Shown: in pieces, positions 61,459 through 64,000 of the stretch
Position numbering within the stretch: the stretch's first letter is position 1
Layout of the letters: every line of letters starts with the position of its first letter
Assembly: GCA_017404985.1 (NCBI GenBank)
Contig: JAFRBK010000033.1
Location: forward strand, 24,233-88,232
Direction: 5' to 3'
DNA: 64,000 nucleotides
From: Clostridia bacterium
GTDB lineage: Bacteria > Bacillota > Clostridia > Christensenellales > Aristaeellaceae
The notes under the pieces: model-generated
What the model was told of the DNA's origin: nothing
The model's input: the letters and a program-made list of their open reading frames with translations, nothing else
Database searches by the model: none
Program-made: the position numbers and the translations under genes

Positions 61459-61511
61459 AGCGTATCCTCCTTCCCATTCTGCCTGATTTCGTGCAAAACT
61501 GTTCTGCCTAA

Positions 61512-61961
61512 TTATTTGACAATGGCGTTGATGATCGTCACAATGACCCAGGCGCCGGCCGCAATCCCCACCAGCCAGGTCAGGTCGCGGATAAGATACC
61601 GTTTTTCTTTCTTTTCCGGCGTTTTCTCCACTTTTTCTGCCTTCTTTTCCAGGGCAGCCAGACGGTTTCTGGTCTCGGTCAGTTCCCGGTCCCGTTGCGC
61701 CCTTTCCTCATCAATGGTATTCTCCAGCATCTGAATCTGGCTTTCCAGGCGCTGAATTCGCCGATCCTCCTCGGTCAACCTCTGGTCAGTTTCCCGGCGC
61801 AGCTTGCTCTGGTCTTCGCACAATCCTTCCGCCACCAGCGTCATTTCCGCCGTAAACTGTTCAACCAACTGGGTGGTATTTTCCCCTTTCACCATTTTCA
61901 GGGCCCCATCCCAGATTTTCCTGGGTTTCTGGCTGGTTACCTGTGTAAGCTCGTCTGCCAT
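61512..61961 (-). CDS. Coiled-coil protein with C-terminal membrane anchor
   Basis: 149 residues, ATG 61961 with AAGGAGGTC. A long heptad coiled coil spans about 45-110 (DQRLTEEDRRIQRLESQIQM, RNRLAALEKKAEKVEK). A single hydrophobic helix ends the protein (WLVGIAAGAWVIVTIINAIV). This is a tail-anchored layout. It lies 53 bp upstream of the 60937-61458 gene and 26 bp after gntR. Function unknown. Confidence 0.65.
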   Translation of the reverse strand: MADELTQVTSQKPRKIWDGALKMVKGENTTQLVEQFTAEMTLVAEGLCEDQSKLRRETDQRLTEEDRRIQRLESQIQMLENTIDEERAQRDRELTETRNRLAALEKKAEKVEKTPEKKEKRYLIRDLTWLVGIAAGAWVIVTIINAIVK

Positions 61962-61987
61962 GTTTCCGACCTCCTTTTTCGCCGTGC

Positions 61988-62698
61988 TCAGATTCTGAGA
62001 ACGAAACGGTCCCCGCGAATCAGCTGAATGCCGTTATGCAGCACCCGCCCCCGTTGGTCATAAATCACTTCATGCAGCTTCATCAGCGGAGCACCCGGAT
62101 CGATATTCAGCAGTTTCGCCTGCTCCGCTGTCGCGAAGCAGATGGAAATCTCATGGGATCCCTCCGCCGGTTCGATGCCATATTCTTTCAGCAGCCGGTA
62201 CAGGCTACCGTTCAGGTCCGCATCCTCCAGATAAGCATAGGCCATGGAGAAATGGTTTTTCTCCAGCACCACGGGTTCCCCGTCGGCCAACCGGATCCGG
62301 AGCACTTCGATCACCCGGTCGCCTTCTCTCAGCCCCAGCTCACGGATATCCCGGTCGTCCGCGGGAAAAGACCGGACGTGGATGACCCGGGTTCCGGCGG
62401 TGATTCCGCTCTGCCTGCAGGAATCGTGAAAGCTGTTGATGCTTTTCAGGTTCCGGCTGATCCGCGGTACCGATACGAAGGTTCCCTTGCCCTGTTTTCT
62501 CTCCAGAAGGCCTTCCTGGGTCAGTTCTGCCAGCGCCCGTCGGACCGTTACCCGGCTGACCCTGTAGGCCGCCTCCAGCTCGTGTTCCGGCGGAATTCTG
62601 CTCCCCACGGGATAGTTGCCCTTTTCGATATCATCCGTGATCCGCTGCATCAGCTGGTGATACAGGGGGCTTGAACTCTCCGTCTGCAGTTTCTTCAT
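61988..62698 (-). CDS. GntR/HutC-family transcriptional regulator
   Basis: 236 residues, ATG 62698 with AGAGGAG. The N-terminal winged helix (about 10-75: PLYHQLMQRITDDIEKGNY, RIPPEHELEAAYRVSRVTVRRAL in part) is followed by a UTRA effector domain (about 95-235, LREGDRVIEVLRIRLADGEP). An operator-like palindrome sits between its promoter and its start. The divergent-side neighbour is a D-cysteine-desulfhydrase-like gene upstream on the same strand. Confidence 0.9.
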   Translation of the reverse strand: MKKLQTESSSPLYHQLMQRITDDIEKGNYPVGSRIPPEHELEAAYRVSRVTVRRALAELTQEGLLERKQGKGTFVSVPRISRNLKSINSFHDSCRQSGITAGTRVIHVRSFPADDRDIRELGLREGDRVIEVLRIRLADGEPVVLEKNHFSMAYAYLEDADLNGSLYRLLKEYGIEPAEGSHEISICFATAEQAKLLNIDPGAPLMKLHEVIYDQRGRVLHNGIQLIRGDRFVLRI

Positions 62699-62715
62699 GG
62701 TACTCCTCTTCTTGC

Positions 62716-62739
62716 TTGTATTATAATGTTACAATACAA
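62716..62739. promoter_or_regulatory. Probable GntR operator
   Basis: TTGTATT (62716-62722) and AATACAA (62733-62739) form an inverted repeat around 10 bp, containing GTAT/ATAC half-sites common for HutC-type regulators. It lies between the gntR promoter and its start. Confidence 0.65.
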
Positions 62740-62746
62740 CATAATG

Positions 62747-62775
62747 ATAATACCACATTTCAGGAAAAAAATCAA
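62747..62775 (-). promoter_or_regulatory. gntR promoter
   Basis: Minus strand TTGATT (62770-62775), 17 bp, TATTAT (62747-62752), just upstream of the operator-like palindrome. Confidence 0.6.
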
Positions 62776-62818
62776 TTGTTTCAGACTCAGGTTTGTCAGG
62801 ATATCAGTTCCGGGTTGG

Positions 62819-63763
62819 TCACAGCACGGCAAACAGTCCCCCGGTGCCGCCGGAATGGAGGAACAGCACCCGGTCCGTTTCCCTGAACCGGCCTTCCTCC
62901 GCCATTCTGATGAGCCCCGCAAATGCTTTCCCGGTATAGACGGGATCCAGGAAAATGCCTTCTTCCCGGGCCATCAGGGAAATGGCTTCATTTCCCTCTC
63001 CGGACGGAACAGCATAGCCCGGTCCGCATAGGTCCATCAGATGGAAATCATTCTCCGTAATTTCAGGATTGATTTCCAGCAGGGCCGCCGTTTCCCACAT
63101 GAGGGCAGGCGTGATAATGTCAAACGGGTCGCTGTCCACCATCATGCCATGGACCCTGGTTCCCGGCAGAAACAGCTTCGCTCCCAGCACCAGGCCCGCC
63201 ATGGTGCCGCCGCTCCCTTCCGCGCAGACCAGATGGTCAGCGTGAAAGCCCTGTTCGCTGATTTCCCGCGCACAGTCCACATACCCGAGCGAACCCAGCG
63301 CATTGGAACCGCCGCAGGGAATCCTGTAATACGGAACGCCGAGCCCCTTCCCGATCCTGTCCATTTCTTCATAGATATCGTTATAATCGTCTGTATCCAC
63401 AAAGATCACTTCCGTGCCCATCAGGAATTCCAGCAGTTGGTTTCCGCGCCGTTCGGTCACGCCCCGCTTCTTCAGGACCAGGATGGGTTTCATCCCCAGG
63501 CGTCCGGCCGCAGCCGCGGTGAGCATAGCATGGTTGGACTGGGCGCCGCCCGTCGTAAACACCACCTGGGCGCCCTGCAGCCTGGCATCCGCCAGCAGAT
63601 ACTCCAGCTTCCGGACCTTATTGCCCCCAAGCCCCAGGCCGGTCAGGTCATCCCGCTTGATATAAACGTTTGTATGGAGGATTTTGCTGATGTTTTCCAG
63701 TTTCTGAATCGGTGTCGGAAAAATGCCCAGCGATACTTTCGGAAAACTGCTCAATGGTTTCAT
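62819..63763 (-). CDS. D-cysteine desulfhydrase / ACC-deaminase-like PLP enzyme
   Basis: 314 residues from ATG 63763 (GAAAGGAC site). Fold type II PLP enzyme: the PLP Lys is in GLGGNKVRKLEYL, the substrate loop is FTTGGAQSNHAMLTAAAA, and the phosphate loop is EGSGGTMAGL. The start SLGIFPTPIQKLENISK is typical of the D-cysteine desulfhydrase/ACC deaminase group, which breaks D-cysteine (or other beta-substituted D-amino acids) to pyruvate and ammonia. It precedes gntR by about 120 bp on the same strand. The exact substrate is not decided by the sequence. Confidence 0.87.
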   Translation of the reverse strand: MKPLSSFPKVSLGIFPTPIQKLENISKILHTNVYIKRDDLTGLGLGGNKVRKLEYLLADARLQGAQVVFTTGGAQSNHAMLTAAAAGRLGMKPILVLKKRGVTERRGNQLLEFLMGTEVIFVDTDDYNDIYEEMDRIGKGLGVPYYRIPCGGSNALGSLGYVDCAREISEQGFHADHLVCAEGSGGTMAGLVLGAKLFLPGTRVHGMMVDSDPFDIITPALMWETAALLEINPEITENDFHLMDLCGPGYAVPSGEGNEAISLMAREEGIFLDPVYTGKAFAGLIRMAEEGRFRETDRVLFLHSGGTGGLFAVL

Positions 63764-64000
63764 GGATGCTGTCCTTTCGATTGTTTTGCGTTTCCACGTC
63801 ATTCGCACGAATGATTCCTGCCTGTATTATATCGGTGTCGGCTCATTTGGCAGGTTGATAGGCGCATCTGCAGCCTGGGTGGGTAACAGGTAGCGCGAAG
63901 TAATGTCTTATCTAGAAGAGTCATGGAAACTTCGATATACTGTGTGACATGTTCTTGGCGGAACAAATATGTCAGCAGAGGCGAAGAAACCATGACTCCG
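63764..64000. other. Region without a confident gene at the window end
   Basis: A TATAAT box on the minus strand (63825-63830 region) and an ATTCG-N2-CGAAT inverted repeat near 63802-63813 suggest the promoter of the desulfhydrase gene. Short open frames here lack ribosome sites. Nothing else is supported. Confidence 0.4.

Noticed and set aside
63799-63993. 64-residue minus-strand frame at the window end
   Set aside because: No ribosome site or recognisable motif; it overlaps the probable promoter of the desulfhydrase gene.

Overview
The window is a chromosomal segment of a moderately GC-rich Gram-positive anaerobe, most likely a Clostridia (Eubacteriales/Christensenellales-like) bacterium of gut or rumen type. 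This taxonomic call is inference. It rests on a CIRCE-controlled groESL, a T-box before thrS, an L10 leader before rplJL, a cggR-pgk-tpiA operon, the asp23-amaP-DUF2273-nusB-folD-xseAB-ispA gene order, Clostridia-type families (DUF5685, DUF6106, DUF1492), a sodium-pumping decarboxylase and many secreted SH3/peptidoglycan-binding proteins.

Layout. 1-7833 is a decayed prophage or integrated element. It holds a replication-type module (VapE-like ATPase, an array of RGGATCA heptamers, VRR-NUC nuclease, SNF2 helicase, small ORF, DUF1492/sigma-region-4-like protein) and a phage-type metK cut off about two thirds of the way through by insertion-sequence debris (an unidentified IS-like pair and an IS66 end with tnpA/tnpB but no tnpC). 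A tyrosine integrase follows; no structural genes are present. 8136-11136 is an ABC-2 exporter operon with a strong promoter, a 34-codon leader ORF and an intrinsic terminator. 11404-12912 is a CPA2-type cation/proton antiporter behind a structured 150-nt leader that ends in a terminator (riboswitch-like). 13130-15640 has a sortase-anchor remnant, metA and two small secreted proteins.

15650-24336 holds groESL, mutY, an M18 aminopeptidase and an Hsp70 cluster (short-lid DnaK paralogue, DUF5685, J-domain protein, zinc-ribbon membrane protein). 24344-25490 is a LexA/CI-like repressor with two tandem operators and a small winged-helix gene. 25586-36449 is mostly metabolism: argF, a split-subunit oxaloacetate decarboxylase (oadA, oadG, biotin carrier, oadB) with pckA, T-box-controlled thrS, a secreted phosphatidylserine-decarboxylase-like protein and aroE.

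36523-39180 has a DUF4143 ATPase followed by about 1.2 kb of gene-free repeats. These include two 301-bp-offset copies of an octamer/hairpin element with a compensatory base-pair change, and seven separate two-copy direct repeats that all have exactly a 16-bp period although their words differ. 39223-42308 is tpiA, pgk and cggR (no gapA). 42415-55060 is a long leftward run of housekeeping genes: hisS, aspS, then asp23/amaP/DUF2273/nusB/TsaD-like/folD/xseA/xseB/ispA/DUF6106/cysteine desulfurase/thiI. 55219-58551 has envelope proteins flanking rplJ-rplL. 58641-63763 has a secreted orphan, dapF, two small membrane-type orphans, a GntR regulator and a D-cysteine-desulfhydrase-like enzyme.

The most interesting items are the 38-39 kb repeat field, the antiporter leader, the ABC-operon leader peptide/terminator, and the compact Hsp70-DUF5685-J-protein cluster.
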